A stretch of DNA of 64,000 nt from a virus. Under the pieces are notes generated by a model. It saw nothing but the letters and a program-made list of their open reading frames with translations. It searched no databases and was not told where the DNA came from. Within the stretch, counting starts at the first letter, position 1. Each line of letters starts with the position of its first letter. Positions 54,407 through 64,000 of the stretch are shown here, in pieces. The stretch lies in IMG/VR virus record IMGVR_UViG_3300001390_000008, positions 29,805 through 93,804 of that record, one strand, 5' to 3'. The translations under genes were made by a program, and so were the position numbers.

Positions 54407-55140
54407 TGTGGTATTAAGAACTGATAAGGATCACGGCTTATTTCTGTGCCGTAATTTGTCCATACATTTCTATCCCATATAAACAGATAGCGGTTAATAC
54501 TGCTCGCAAACAATGATGCGTTATTTCTGCAATTTATATATAGTGTGCTATTGGCATAGTTTGCTACCGGGACTAATGGTGAAGTTGCAGAAGCAGCGAT
54601 GCTTTTACCGTCAACAATTAGCCCAAGACCGCTAAACTTATTAATAAAAGCAAAACAATAATCGTGATACCCAACAGAGGGTCGAGGGTATCCGGCTGAA
54701 GAAACCACCCCAGGGTTCATTGCTAATTGGAAAAGCCCGGTATAGGGCGCCCCTGAATTCGGGTCTATAAGTATGCCGTTACTAGCACCAAAATTTGGCG
54801 TGAATTCAGCGGCTAAATCATCTGTATTATTATAGGCAGATATATCCATTCCAATTGCAACAGTTATATCACGTGTATTCGACAGATCAATCTGCAAACT
54901 TGCTCCATCTGCTGTACCATCAAACGTATAATTATTGGTGCTTTTTGTTGGTGATCCGACTTTTGTCAACACCTGCCCCGTTACTAAATCGCGTATGTCC
55001 GGGTAGTATAAAATAGCTGCGCGCAACCCTCGCGCTAAAGGGTGGCTCCAGTCTATCTTTACCTGTCCAACCGGCTTCTTACCCGGAATCCGCAGATTCG
55101 GTTCAAGTAAATCAATATTGTCAACTATTACCTGGCCCAT
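54403..55140 (-). CDS. LamG/concanavalin-like tail protein, 245 aa
   Basis: HPLARGLRAAILYYPDIRDL near the start and an ending (NRYLFIWDRNVWTNYG, EISRDPYQFL) typical of phage LamG-type jelly-roll proteins. Likely carbohydrate-binding tail component. Overlaps the repeat-protein start. Confidence 0.65.
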   Translation of the reverse strand: MGQVIVDNIDLLEPNLRIPGKKPVGQVKIDWSHPLARGLRAAILYYPDIRDLVTGQVLTKVGSPTKSTNNYTFDGTADGASLQIDLSNTRDITVAIGMDISAYNNTDDLAAEFTPNFGASNGILIDPNSGAPYTGLFQLAMNPGVVSSAGYPRPSVGYHDYCFAFINKFSGLGLIVDGKSIAASATSPLVPVANYANSTLYINCRNNASLFASSINRYLFIWDRNVWTNYGTEISRDPYQFLIPQ

Positions 55141-55580
55141 TAGACTGCGGTATTCCAGCCTCGTGACGCTACTGCAAGAGCTATTGTTAGAGTCGCCCCT
55201 GATTGGTTTACAAGATAATAAGTAGCATTAGGATCAGGGTTTACTACGCTATCAATGTAATAATACTGGGGGCCAGCTAGAGCGTTAAGAACAAAACTAT
55301 CGACAAATTTATGTAGATAAGTTGCAGTTACTGCCGGGGCCTCGTTAGTCCCGTCCATTTTCGGTCTACGGTACAAATCTACTGTTTGGTACACTACAGG
55401 AGTACCGACAGATATATAAAGCCTAAAATCTAGTGACGGGTATTTGCGCTCATTAACGCTAAGTGCCGTTGCATTTATCGCAGTCCGTACTCCGGCTGAT
55501 ACGGCGGCATCGAGTGTGGATGCAGCGGCTTGTATCGTGTACCACGCGGTACTCGGTTGATTAATTGTTTCTCCGGCCAT
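55140..55580 (-). CDS. Tail-associated structural protein, 146 aa
   Basis: Beta-rich, with a RPKMDGTNEAPAVTATYLHK centre and a hydrophobic beta C-terminus. No named family; position suggests a tail part. Confidence 0.5.
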   Translation of the reverse strand: MAGETINQPSTAWYTIQAAASTLDAAVSAGVRTAINATALSVNERKYPSLDFRLYISVGTPVVYQTVDLYRRPKMDGTNEAPAVTATYLHKFVDSFVLNALAGPQYYYIDSVVNPDPNATYYLVNQSGATLTIALAVASRGWNTAV

Positions 55581-56035
55581 TAGCTTTGCCTCGATTTGTT
55601 TACATCATTATTGGTGATGATTGTATTAAGCCCAAATAGTACCTCAGCACGTGATGCAGGTTTCGGAAGGAGTGCTTTTATTGCCAGAAATGTAGGAGAG
55701 GTAGGAGAGAATAACTGTCTTAGTTTTACCCTGTACGACCGAATACTCTCGTCCGTAGGCCGGTTTATAAACATCTGTATCCACTGTTTGTTGTAAGCAT
55801 TAAGACCTGCATAATCGGCTTGGGCAATGACATCTGCAACTTCAAGTATCGTCAGATCACGTATCTTTCTATTTATTGACTCCCCGCCTATATTTTTATT
55901 AGGCCTGTTCAACTTACGAGTAATACGATATGTCGCATCGTCATTAGCTGTGAGTACATAGCCCATGCCTATAGGATCTGTAGTGATCTCTGTTTTAAGT
56001 ACCTGCAAATTTGCTTGACTGTTTACATTAAACAT
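55580..56035 (-). CDS. Hypothetical protein, 151 aa
   Basis: AGGAG precedes ATG 56035. Helical C-terminus (FLAIKALLPKPASRAEVL). Could be a tail assembly factor; unassigned. Confidence 0.5.
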   Translation of the reverse strand: MFNVNSQANLQVLKTEITTDPIGMGYVLTANDDATYRITRKLNRPNKNIGGESINRKIRDLTILEVADVIAQADYAGLNAYNKQWIQMFINRPTDESIRSYRVKLRQLFSPTSPTFLAIKALLPKPASRAEVLFGLNTIITNNDVNKSRQS

Positions 56036-56130
56036 TCAGTTCTCCTTATAATAAATTACATTAACTAAGAAAGACACTAAAAATGAATATCATTTAATTC
56101 ATCAAAAACTATTGTAGTGACAACTTACTA

Positions 56131-56346
56131 TTAGGTAATCCGGGCCGAATACATAATACTCATTATTTCTTTCCAATCATCGTCTATAAGCCCTGTAGAA
56201 TCAAAAGAGTATTTTAAAACCCTTATTTCATGTGTTAAATGATTCAGCTCTTGCTCTACATATGCCAAATGCTTATAGGTTTGAAAAAGATGTATACGAA
56301 TCTCTTCCTCAGTATAGCTTTCAGAATACGGGTCGATAAGACGCAC
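56131..56346 (-). CDS. Hypothetical protein, 71 aa
   Basis: Helical, coiled-coil-like (LFQTYKHLAYVEQELNHLTH). Unrecognised; sits between tail genes. Confidence 0.5.
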   Translation of the reverse strand: MRLIDPYSESYTEEEIRIHLFQTYKHLAYVEQELNHLTHEIRVLKYSFDSTGLIDDDWKEIMSIMYSARIT

Positions 56347-56368
56347 AAGGTGATTGACCTACTAACTA

Positions 56369-56806
56369 TTAAGTATTTGTTAGGATAGTTACACCGAAGT
56401 CCACCTCAAATGTTTCCCCGGCGGCCATAGTAATAGGACTTGCATAAGACCAGTAGCCTATTAAAGGGCCGACCTTAACGACAGTACCACTATTATATAG
56501 AATGACATGCTGGAAGGGGCCTATAGCACCTGTTGCAGTAACCATCGCCCCCGCCCCTGCGGCAGTAAGGTCTGCTGCGGCGAGTTCATAGGTAGCCACG
56601 TTTAGAACAGAAGTTACAAGGGTTAATGCTACCGGGCCGGTATATCCACCTCCTGCGACTATCTCAGCAAGATCCGCCTTAACCAAATCCAGAACAGCGT
56701 CCGGGGCCGCATTAGTTAGATATACACTTAATGTATCAGTATTGAGGGTGTGTACGCCTTCCGCCATATCTTTGACGAAGTTATTAAATTTATTAAAAAT
56801 TGCCAT
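56369..56806 (-). CDS. Tail-associated protein, 145 aa
   Basis: Ala/Val/Thr-rich beta pattern resembling small phage structural proteins (TLNTDTLSVYLTNAAPDA; TMAAGETFEVDFGV). First gene after a promoter with two operator-like palindromes. Name not assignable. Confidence 0.55.
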   Translation of the reverse strand: MAIFNKFNNFVKDMAEGVHTLNTDTLSVYLTNAAPDAVLDLVKADLAEIVAGGGYTGPVALTLVTSVLNVATYELAAADLTAAGAGAMVTATGAIGPFQHVILYNSGTVVKVGPLIGYWSYASPITMAAGETFEVDFGVTILTNT

Positions 56807-56892
56807 GTGTGTTGTCTCCTAATGGTTGACAAGTAATATGCCCCGCTTTACACCACCACCAAGAAACGAAACCCTAACGTATATTCACCCTG

Positions 56893-56922
56893 AGTATATA
56901 ACTTTAATGCAATCTATTGCAA
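56893..56922 (-). promoter_or_regulatory. Promoter with palindrome sites
   Basis: TTGCAA (56917-56922), 18-bp spacer, TATACT (56893-56898). The -35 lies in palindrome ATGCAATCTATTGCAA (56907-56922); a second copy is at 56946-56961. The untranslated leader to ATG 56806 is about 80 nt. Confidence 0.6.
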
Positions 56923-56992
56923 TATCCGCACATACTACTACTAGTGTGAAATTGATTGCAAGATTTCCCCTTACTGCATTGAAGATATTTAA

Positions 56993-57226
56993 TCAAACAA
57001 CATAAACCCTAACACCAGTTTCACTGGCTATTTTTCCTATTATTATCTGCCCCTGCACCTGTACCCTATCGCCGGGGCGGTATTTAGTAGCGCCTGTCTG
57101 TGACATAACCTGCGCCCCATTTGCGGTACTAACCATTAAAACGCCTGCTTTCGTAGATATTATAACCCCTGTAGTAGCTTTTTGGCCACTAGATAATTTC
57201 TTTATTAGCTCGGTTACTGAACTCAT
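56993..57226 (-). CDS. Hypothetical protein, 77 aa
   Basis: Beta-rich, KLSSGQKATTGVIISTKAG and GDRVQVQGQIIIGKI, an OB/SH3-like small tail protein pattern. Overlaps the next gene by four bases. Confidence 0.5.
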   Translation of the reverse strand: MSSVTELIKKLSSGQKATTGVIISTKAGVLMVSTANGAQVMSQTGATKYRPGDRVQVQGQIIIGKIASETGVRVYVV

Positions 57227-57522
57227 TGTGGTCTCATTATAGTCAACCGTGTAAGTAATTCAGGGCCTTTACTTCTATGTGAAATACTGGAAATCTTCCC
57301 CCTCCACACACTACCCTGTAAAGAATCATGTACTTCGACTATTTGGCCCATCTCCACATTATTTCTATATACTGTTTCAAGAGTGGTGGGCCGCATACCA
57401 CTAGCCTCATTTATCTCAAATCTCCCTCTATCCAATGCAACGGCTACACTGGTAATCATAGGGTCTACAACATCCTCCCCTTGATGATCGCCTGCGTCAC
57501 GTATGACAATTAGGTCTATCAA
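57223..57522 (-). CDS. Small tail-associated protein, 99 aa
   Basis: MIDLIVIRDAGDHQGEDVVD, later MGQIVEVHDSLQGSVWRGKI; the last part (GKISSISHR) resembles baseplate or tail-hub accessory proteins. Unassigned. Confidence 0.5.
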   Translation of the reverse strand: MIDLIVIRDAGDHQGEDVVDPMITSVAVALDRGRFEINEASGMRPTTLETVYRNNVEMGQIVEVHDSLQGSVWRGKISSISHRSKGPELLTRLTIMRPQ

Positions 57523-58022
57523 GGTGCCGTACCTACTATATAGATAAGCACAGGAAACGAGGTTTCACCACCCAAAGTTATAGGTACCCCAGTAAGTCGT
57601 CGGGCCATAGCCTGAGAGGTGTAAGTTACTTTGAGTACAGCTACCCCCTTTGTTGCTGCGGTAAGATTTTGCTCACTACCTACTGTGACCGCGCCCAGAC
57701 TGTTACCTATCCATTGGTAGGTAAAGTTAGCGGTTACCGGGTATGCAGTATTAGCCGTTTTACTATCCTCAAAATTAATGAATTCATCTTTAGTAATATT
57801 AACTGTATTGGATAAGAAGAGTATGCTGCCGGAGGATGGGGCAATACTATCCAATGCTACATTCGACGTTTTAAAAATGAGGAAAGCGGGTTCTTCTCCG
57901 GGGGCAAATTGGGCATCCCCACTGTTATACCCCGTAACTCTATCATCTATCTCTGCCGTTAGTATGCCACGGTCAGTTTGCCCGAATTGTACAACAAGTG
58001 AAGTAGTTATTAAATTAGCCAT
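57519..58022 (-). CDS. Tail-associated beta protein, 167 aa
   Basis: TTSLVVQFGQTDRGILTAEI, then beta-sandwich sequence with NFTYQWIGNSLGAVTVG, like an Ig-type module. Directly downstream of the large hub-like protein. Confidence 0.55.
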   Translation of the reverse strand: MANLITTSLVVQFGQTDRGILTAEIDDRVTGYNSGDAQFAPGEEPAFLIFKTSNVALDSIAPSSGSILFLSNTVNITKDEFINFEDSKTANTAYPVTANFTYQWIGNSLGAVTVGSEQNLTAATKGVAVLKVTYTSQAMARRLTGVPITLGGETSFPVLIYIVGTAP

Positions 58023-61000
58023 TTATCCTAGATCCTCTACTAAGAACTGTGCATCTGTGGTAGGCGGGGCACTAGTATCATACTCGACCGCCTCCGTTGT
58101 ATATGTAATCTCGGCAAGACCATACCCACTGTTTACTGTTAAGGGTGTAGTTATTTCAGTACCATGTCCTTCATGTACCAATGCACCTAAAGAGGTGGAT
58201 CTCCAATCTATACTATCTATAGAGACAATAGGATAGCTTACATTACCCACCCCTTCCACAAATTCTACTAATTGTACTTCTTCCCTCTGCACAACTCCGC
58301 GAATAGCTAGAGTAATTGAGGGGCCATTAGTTTGTATAACCCTTATAGTGAGTCTCCACGGATCAGGGTATACCCTTAATATGCCACGTAAAGAGTCTCC
58401 ATCTATGTCATCGTTATCATAATACTCTATCTTATCAGAGAAGACACCACTACCCTCCCTGATTCTAAATTTATTCCATAAAGCAAAAGGCTGCGTTTGC
58501 TCGAATGCAGATAAATTATCTGCTACATCTGTATATATTTGATCTGGTGTGGCCGCAGTATACTGATTAGTATCAATTCCCCATGTATACCGTATCTGTA
58601 AAGTACCATCCTTTAAGGTTTCCGGGATAGCCCCGACAGTTTTTACTATTTGTGAGACCAGTTTTATAGGGGATATATCCTTAGCGGAAACCCTATAGGC
58701 GGGTATTAGCCAATTTTGTATATTCCATGTAACCAATTCACCTAATATAGTCTCTACAACATCTTTAGCCATCATAGCTGATGTCATTTCAAAATTAATA
58801 GAAGCCGCCCTAGGTACTTTATGTTTTATGGCCGGGCTCAGCCCCGTAATTTTTAAGGTTTCTTTTGATGGTTTACTTCTATCTATCGACCTTTCTTCCA
58901 CCACCATCTCATAGGAGTCTGTACCTATATTCACAGTAAACGGGCTATCCTGTATAAATTGATTATATGCCCCCAAATTTTCTAATATTACTGTAGATGA
59001 CCATATAAATGACCCTTCTCTCATCTCTACAGATACTGATGAAACTTTTATTTTTTGCCCGCTCACCATCACATTTACATCATCTATAGAGGTTATTACT
59101 GTTTCGTCCAATAGGGAGTATCTATAGATGAAATCAGTAAGTGCCCGATCTCTCAAATCAATAGAATAAACAAATCTCATATCAGAAACCACCGGAGATA
59201 TGCTCACATAAGGGAAGATCGTCTGCATTATGGGGTGCGAACGTAAAGAGTATGGAAAGCTCTTCTGAGTAACTACTGAATCCGCATCTCTATAAATAAA
59301 GATAGTCTGTGTTGTTACTTTAACACTGTATACATAGCCTATAGAGCTAATTGCATAAGGGGGTTTAAGGGCATAGGGGAAAGTTATCTGGCCTAATACA
59401 GGAACTAAGCTTGTGTATGGGAGAGTTATGGCGGTTAGCACAGAATAATGTATAGGAAATCTTATCTGTAGGGCGACCCTGGTCTGGTACGGAAAAGAAA
59501 AGTTGTTAGATACATATAACGCGTAGGGTAACCCTATCTGTAATCTAACATCCTGCCATGCTGCTATAGAGTATTGTGCATAAAATGCAGTAATCTCGGC
59601 CCCGGTTAGTTGATATTCATTAGTCCATGTTCTATCCATTTCATTACCTCCTAGAGGTACACTAAAATCTAAAAATTGTTGTGCGGCCCAATTAGCCGCA
59701 AAACCGGATGCTATATCCATAGGCCAAGACCAGTCTATAGAACCTAAATAATATATATAATCTTGTCTGGCTACGCCCCAGTCATAAAGCATATTGGCTT
59801 TATGCCCCGGACTAGCCCACCATGCATCAAAATGTTTCTGAGATATGTCTTCTATAGTAGGAAAAAGTACCGTGTCGGGATCTGCATAGTATAGCCCTTG
59901 ATCCAGGTTCTCTGAATGACCGTAGATAGTATCGGCTAGCATAGTATCCGCTTTTTGCTGATATGTTTGAAAACCAAAATCAAAAGAGGGGTCGAAATGC
60001 CAGTACACCGTATCATGTTTAATGATCTGCCTTAGTATAAGGTAGGCATAATCATCAGATATGGGGGGCGCTCCTGCCGCAAACAAAGACTTAAAAGGAG
60101 TTAGTGGTGGAATTTCTGCTAATCTTGCGGCATTAACAAGGTTCAGATTGTGGGTATAGTATGTACTTCCTACTATATACTCTTCATGACTCTCTTCTCT
60201 GAATTGCCCTCTTGACCAGTCCTGATCTAATGTCCTAACAAACCCGGTTAGATTACCCTGTGCAGATATTACTAGATCCGCCCCCCCTAGTATTTGTATT
60301 GTGGCGGTACCGGCCAAGCTTACAATCTCATTCATTTCAATACCAAATACAGGCTGCATTACTATCTGCCCGTTGGCGACCATATAGATACTAGTATCCC
60401 TAGAATCCCAGTGATATATCCGGGCAGATTCATAATATTTATAATTAGTCCATGGTGTCATGCTCCCCGCTAAACCTACAACAGAATCAAGAGCGGAATC
60501 AGAATCAGAGTCCCCATAAGTAGAAGTTATACGGTCTAGTTTTGGGTATTGCCCCCCAGCATAATAGGCAAAGGCCTCGTTTAGGGGGTCATCTATCTCC
60601 ACCCAACCAGACCAATCTAAGGTAGGCCTAAAGGCGTCTGCAAAGTTAAACCAGTACCTCCATACTTGTGAATTAGCTGCATTTGTTAACCCATAGGCAA
60701 CTATGTATGTAGTCCCTAATTTTCTCTCTAAAGAAACCCCTAGATAAGTATTAGTAGGCCCGACCCCATATTCATCGAAATTCCCGGCAGTTAGTTCATT
60801 TAAAAAATTAGTATTCTCTGTACTATAAGACAGAGAATCTGCATTAATGGTATACCATATTTTTGTTGTTAAACCAGAACCCGCAATATCAGATATAACT
60901 ATATAATTAGTCGTTCCACCATCTGCACTAAAATACTGATTTATTGGGGTTTTATACCCTTTAACCACAGCATCTACCACAAGAGGTAGTGGGGAACTAG

Positions 61001-61826
61001 TATGCTCTGCATAAACACCTGTGTCTGCATCTACTTTTACCACCATAACTGCACTGGTACCTAGTATATACAAATGCCATATATTAGTTCCCGGTACTCT
61101 TACTGTAAGCATAGGATTTCGTAGGTAAAAACTAGTATTTAGGGCGATACTTATGTTTATTGATCCGTCATATACTACTGTGTTAGTTGTAAAATTAACT
61201 TTATACAACTTTAAAGTAGAGTTTGGGGCAGTTGCTGGGTGAACAGCCGCTACCCAAGTATTTGTAGCACCTGTACCAAAAATACCTACCATATTTCTTT
61301 CAGAAAATGAATCTATATGCAAAACACCATTATTGCCTGCTACTTCTTCATTCCATACAACAAATAAATTACCGCCCTCTTCAAAGGCCCCTGCTCGATA
61401 GTCTGGGTATATGGCCCCCGCCCCTCTTTGGCGTATAGTTCCTACCCCCCCATCCCAAGTAGTTGCATTATTGTCTGCTGTGCCTGCTGTGGAAAGGGGG
61501 GCAGGGGAAAAGAAAGAATTACGGTATCCGTCATTTAGGTATGTATAATCTGCCACTAAATAGGCCCCAGCTACGTGCATCCCTGCATGTATACGAGAGC
61601 CACTAGCATTTCTTGTATATCCTGTAAGTAGTATGTCATCTACATAATAGCCGTAGGTTGTCCAGCTAAAGCTAGACACTTCCCCTACATCAAATTTGCC
61701 GGTATCGCCCCCTTTGCCATCCAACATCCATGTCCACCCTATAGGGTCTTTAGCAGGCAATACTGGGCCCACCTTAGTGCCATCCATGACACTGTATGCT
61801 CCTGCGGATAGATCAATAATAGCCAT
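58023..61826 (-). CDS. Large tail protein with CAP domain and hub-like region
   Basis: 1267 aa. The N-terminal ~550 residues are beta-propeller-like (repeated WxxA, DxDTGVY motifs). Residues ~570-720 form a CAP/SCP domain with GHSENL (~634) and WWASPGHKANMLYDW (~670). About 760-905 contain seven to nine short FPYxL repeats. About 915-1120 resemble a tail-hub/baseplate protein (GSFIWSSTVILENLGAYNQF; GTDSYEMVVEER). Likely the central tip or receptor-binding protein. Confidence 0.7.
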   Translation of the reverse strand: MAIIDLSAGAYSVMDGTKVGPVLPAKDPIGWTWMLDGKGGDTGKFDVGEVSSFSWTTYGYYVDDILLTGYTRNASGSRIHAGMHVAGAYLVADYTYLNDGYRNSFFSPAPLSTAGTADNNATTWDGGVGTIRQRGAGAIYPDYRAGAFEEGGNLFVVWNEEVAGNNGVLHIDSFSERNMVGIFGTGATNTWVAAVHPATAPNSTLKLYKVNFTTNTVVYDGSINISIALNTSFYLRNPMLTVRVPGTNIWHLYILGTSAVMVVKVDADTGVYAEHTSSPLPLVVDAVVKGYKTPINQYFSADGGTTNYIVISDIAGSGLTTKIWYTINADSLSYSTENTNFLNELTAGNFDEYGVGPTNTYLGVSLERKLGTTYIVAYGLTNAANSQVWRYWFNFADAFRPTLDWSGWVEIDDPLNEAFAYYAGGQYPKLDRITSTYGDSDSDSALDSVVGLAGSMTPWTNYKYYESARIYHWDSRDTSIYMVANGQIVMQPVFGIEMNEIVSLAGTATIQILGGADLVISAQGNLTGFVRTLDQDWSRGQFREESHEEYIVGSTYYTHNLNLVNAARLAEIPPLTPFKSLFAAGAPPISDDYAYLILRQIIKHDTVYWHFDPSFDFGFQTYQQKADTMLADTIYGHSENLDQGLYYADPDTVLFPTIEDISQKHFDAWWASPGHKANMLYDWGVARQDYIYYLGSIDWSWPMDIASGFAANWAAQQFLDFSVPLGGNEMDRTWTNEYQLTGAEITAFYAQYSIAAWQDVRLQIGLPYALYVSNNFSFPYQTRVALQIRFPIHYSVLTAITLPYTSLVPVLGQITFPYALKPPYAISSIGYVYSVKVTTQTIFIYRDADSVVTQKSFPYSLRSHPIMQTIFPYVSISPVVSDMRFVYSIDLRDRALTDFIYRYSLLDETVITSIDDVNVMVSGQKIKVSSVSVEMREGSFIWSSTVILENLGAYNQFIQDSPFTVNIGTDSYEMVVEERSIDRSKPSKETLKITGLSPAIKHKVPRAASINFEMTSAMMAKDVVETILGELVTWNIQNWLIPAYRVSAKDISPIKLVSQIVKTVGAIPETLKDGTLQIRYTWGIDTNQYTAATPDQIYTDVADNLSAFEQTQPFALWNKFRIREGSGVFSDKIEYYDNDDIDGDSLRGILRVYPDPWRLTIRVIQTNGPSITLAIRGVVQREEVQLVEFVEGVGNVSYPIVSIDSIDWRSTSLGALVHEGHGTEITTPLTVNSGYGLAEITYTTEAVEYDTSAPPTTDAQFLVEDLG

Positions 61827-61838
61827 TAGCTATTGCTT

Positions 61839-62264
61839 CTACATCCCAATCCATAGTTGTGTATCTAAGAATCTTGGGGTGTTGCCCGTTTCTATTAATT
61901 TAGGGGTCGTTAAATCAATAATGTGGTATACGTTACCCGCCCCAGCAGAAGCGTCTATAGTGAATGCTGTTGTTATTGTCCCCCAAGAAGCAGTAGCATC
62001 CGGGAAAAGAACTGTTCCTGTTATAAAGCTTTTACCTGCACTATCCGCTACAGCCCACGGGTAACTTGACCCTACCCCTATCTGAATTCTGGCGTACCCT
62101 GAACCTACAGTAGTCACCTCATCTGTTATTAGATTATTTCTTAAATTTGTAGATGCTGTAGCGAGGCCTAGATACATCACTGAATAGCCGGGCGTCCATT
62201 GTGATTTTAAATTAACCTGATCTAAAATCTCTTTTGCTACCCATAATGCAAATTGTGTGGCCAT
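61839..62264 (-). CDS. Tail-associated protein, 141 aa
   Basis: Soluble protein with WVAKEILDQVNLKSQWTPG and Gly/Val-rich beta strands (YPWAVADSAGKSFITG). Similar to small phage tail-fibre connector proteins in style; no family named. Confidence 0.5.
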   Translation of the reverse strand: MATQFALWVAKEILDQVNLKSQWTPGYSVMYLGLATASTNLRNNLITDEVTTVGSGYARIQIGVGSSYPWAVADSAGKSFITGTVLFPDATASWGTITTAFTIDASAGAGNVYHIIDLTTPKLIETGNTPRFLDTQLWIGM

Positions 62265-62273
62265 AATATTCTC

Positions 62274-64000
62274 CTAAATAAATGTTCCTATATGAATACG
62301 CATAGAATTAAATAAAGTGAAATCTGTAGTATTGGCCGCTACTGTTCTTTTTACCCATATAGCTACGGCCTTCTGTGCATTTAACACTCCTATAGTCAGT
62401 GGAGTATTTTCTGTTGGGCTAATAAAAGTTACCCCTATGGGGGCAGTATACTCATCGCTTATCGTTGGTGCTATACCATTTGAAGTTCCATTACCTTCCC
62501 CTATCGGGTCTGGCCCAACCATAAAAGCAGTAGCTACCACAGGCTGTGGGTCTATCCAAAGAACCAATCTGAGTGTTTTATTACTAGCATTATTTTTAAC
62601 ATAAAAACAACGATAGCTGTCTCTCCCGGAATGGCAATCAAGGGGTGTTGCTACCCTGAATAATCTATATCTCGGGTTATTAACTTCTATAATCTGGTTT
62701 GTACTAGAGACGGGGTAAGTTCCATCACACTTTACCGTAAGAAATCCATGTTCTATATCACCTAATAAATAAACACCTAACCCACTGGAAATATCTACTG
62801 CTTGTGTATCCCCAAAAGAATACCCGTGGGGTGTCCACATATACTGTTTCGGTGGGCCTGATATAAAATCTAGTCTGCCACTGTTCCCATGTGGGTTATC
62901 ATAAGCATTAATTATTGTAGCACCAGTCATAACAGTAGCAGTAAAGTGCTGAAACTTTGAATAAACCTCTTTACCCGCTGCTGTAGATAATGGGCCCCCC
63001 AAACTATCATATTGATCTTCTGTAGCTGCCCCCGAATAATATAATTTTATATCTGATACATCCCCCGATCCGTCTGGGCTTAAGGAGTCTGTAACAAGGT
63101 TAGCCACTAATCCTATACTGGCAGTTTTTACATAAACTATAGACTGGGGTACCTTTAACCCTGTAAGAGATATATCTGGAGTCTTTATATATGAGAGAGC
63201 TAATGCAGAAGCTCGTATTCCAGTAAGATTTATCTCGCTAGCTCTCGCCTCTACATTAAGATAATGCGGAAAGGCCTTTACCCCATTCATGCGTAATTTT
63301 GAAACAGAAGCCACCCGTGCTGATCTTGCGGTTACTAATACCCCGGACAAGCTAAGACTAGAAGTTTTTGGCTGTAGTACATCCTCATTATTTACTGGGC
63401 GTACAGTCAGGGTTAGCTTCGGGGTATTCACCCGTGCAACTTGTGGGCCGACGCTTGTCTTTAATGCAGTCAGTCCTATTTGCGATGATTTTATTGTAAG
63501 TACATTAAGTGGATCTTCGTGGAAAATCCTGCACTCTACTACATCGCAGTAACCATTCTTATTATCTGATAGCTGTGTATTGTATAATGATAAGTAAGTA
63601 GAAAAATCAGTACTTCTTACATCTACATCTGTAAGATTATCCCAGCCCCATTCAAACAAAGAATAATCAAACTCTCTTTTTACATAAGTAGTCTGTAGTA
63701 GATAAGCATCTGCATTATTAGTTCCAGCAGGAACTCCCCCCTCTGCAATAGCTTGGGTATCTATATGGCAGGCATTTACCTCTATCTGGTCGGCAGTCTG
63801 CGCCTTTAACCTAAACCTAATCGCCACTCTGCCTATATAATTACCTGATGGAATATCGGACAACCACATATTAAAGTTATATGCACGTAACCAATATGAA
63901 TTTTCTGTTTTATCTATATTAGTGTCGGCATCTACAGAATCTTCTGCTGTTATATTAGCAGTATTTGACCATATTGGTGGATTGGGGTCATTGAGAACTA
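62274..64000 (-). CDS. Tail fibre-like protein, N-terminus beyond window edge
   Basis: The frame remains open through 64000; the inner Met at 63869 is not a credible start because the upstream sequence (PNPPIWSNTANITAEDSVDA) is coding-like. Visible part 575 aa. The middle has repeated short blocks with xIxLTGLK (residues ~150-300 of the visible part), like fibre beta repeats; the C-terminal half is globular. Confidence 0.65.
   Translation of the reverse strand, partial: VLNDPNPPIWSNTANITAEDSVDADTNIDKTENSYWLRAYNFNMWLSDIPSGNYIGRVAIRFRLKAQTADQIEVNACHIDTQAIAEGGVPAGTNNADAYLLQTTYVKREFDYSLFEWGWDNLTDVDVRSTDFSTYLSLYNTQLSDNKNGYCDVVECRIFHEDPLNVLTIKSSQIGLTALKTSVGPQVARVNTPKLTLTVRPVNNEDVLQPKTSSLSLSGVLVTARSARVASVSKLRMNGVKAFPHYLNVEARASEINLTGIRASALALSYIKTPDISLTGLKVPQSIVYVKTASIGLVANLVTDSLSPDGSGDVSDIKLYYSGAATEDQYDSLGGPLSTAAGKEVYSKFQHFTATVMTGATIINAYDNPHGNSGRLDFISGPPKQYMWTPHGYSFGDTQAVDISSGLGVYLLGDIEHGFLTVKCDGTYPVSSTNQIIEVNNPRYRLFRVATPLDCHSGRDSYRCFYVKNNASNKTLRLVLWIDPQPVVATAFMVGPDPIGEGNGTSNGIAPTISDEYTAPIGVTFISPTENTPLTIGVLNAQKAVAIWVKRTVAANTTDFTLFNSMRIHIGTFI

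Overview
The window looks like the interior of the genome of a lytic-style tailed bacteriophage (Caudoviricetes). The DNA is AT-rich. Virtually every gene is on the minus strand, with short gaps or ATGA overlaps and clear GGAG/AGGGG ribosome binding sites. Terminase, replication, recombination, lysis and tail genes are present, together with long runs of very small anonymous genes. A lipoprotein with a lipobox next to an M15 peptidase endolysin suggests a Gram-negative host. I cannot name the host: a Ycf46/DUF1257/DUF2997 gene set resembles cyanobacterial genes, but that is not decisive. No capsid, portal or integrase gene was seen, and both edges cut through genes.

Layout, in the direction of transcription (right to left). 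64.0-52.5 kb: tail and receptor-binding genes, including a 1267-residue protein with an embedded CAP domain and a protein made of 20 short beta repeats. 52.5-48.7 kb: lysis and accessory cassette (holin candidate, M15 endolysin, lipoprotein, DUF1353 protein, secreted nuclease), closed by a terminator at 48.6 kb. 48.5-44.2 kb: Ycf46-like AAA+ ATPase with an intein, an unknown protein, DUF1257, DUF2997 and another unknown. 44.2-43.9 kb: a short region with two predicted plus-strand small transcripts, each with its own promoter and terminator. 43.9-27.1 kb: replication and recombination: initiator-like protein, possible helicase loader, DnaB-like helicase, a uracil-DNA-glycosylase-like/PolA fusion polymerase, DnaG-like primase, ssDNA-binding protein, UvsW-like helicase, RecA with an intein, resolvase-like and Cas4-like nucleases and RuvC. 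26.9-23.2 kb: small and large terminase (the latter with an intein). 23.0-0 kb: tRNA-CAT, then dozens of small proteins, two DNA methyltransferases, a RadC-like protein, an HNH endonuclease and several repeat-rich control regions.

The most notable points are as follows. Three inteins each split the Walker A loop of a different ATPase, and the RecA one carries the Trp-Cys-Thr signature of class 3 inteins. Two ~180-200 nt segments at 5.9 and 7.1 kb are bounded by perfect inverted repeats and look like structured RNAs of no class I recognise. The two plus-strand small RNA genes sit at the edge of the replication cluster. A recurring 16-bp palindrome (WTGNAATNNATTNCAA) sits on or beside many promoters and looks like the operator of a phage-wide regulator. 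Many genes are too short for routine gene calling; those that carry a good ribosome binding site are listed.
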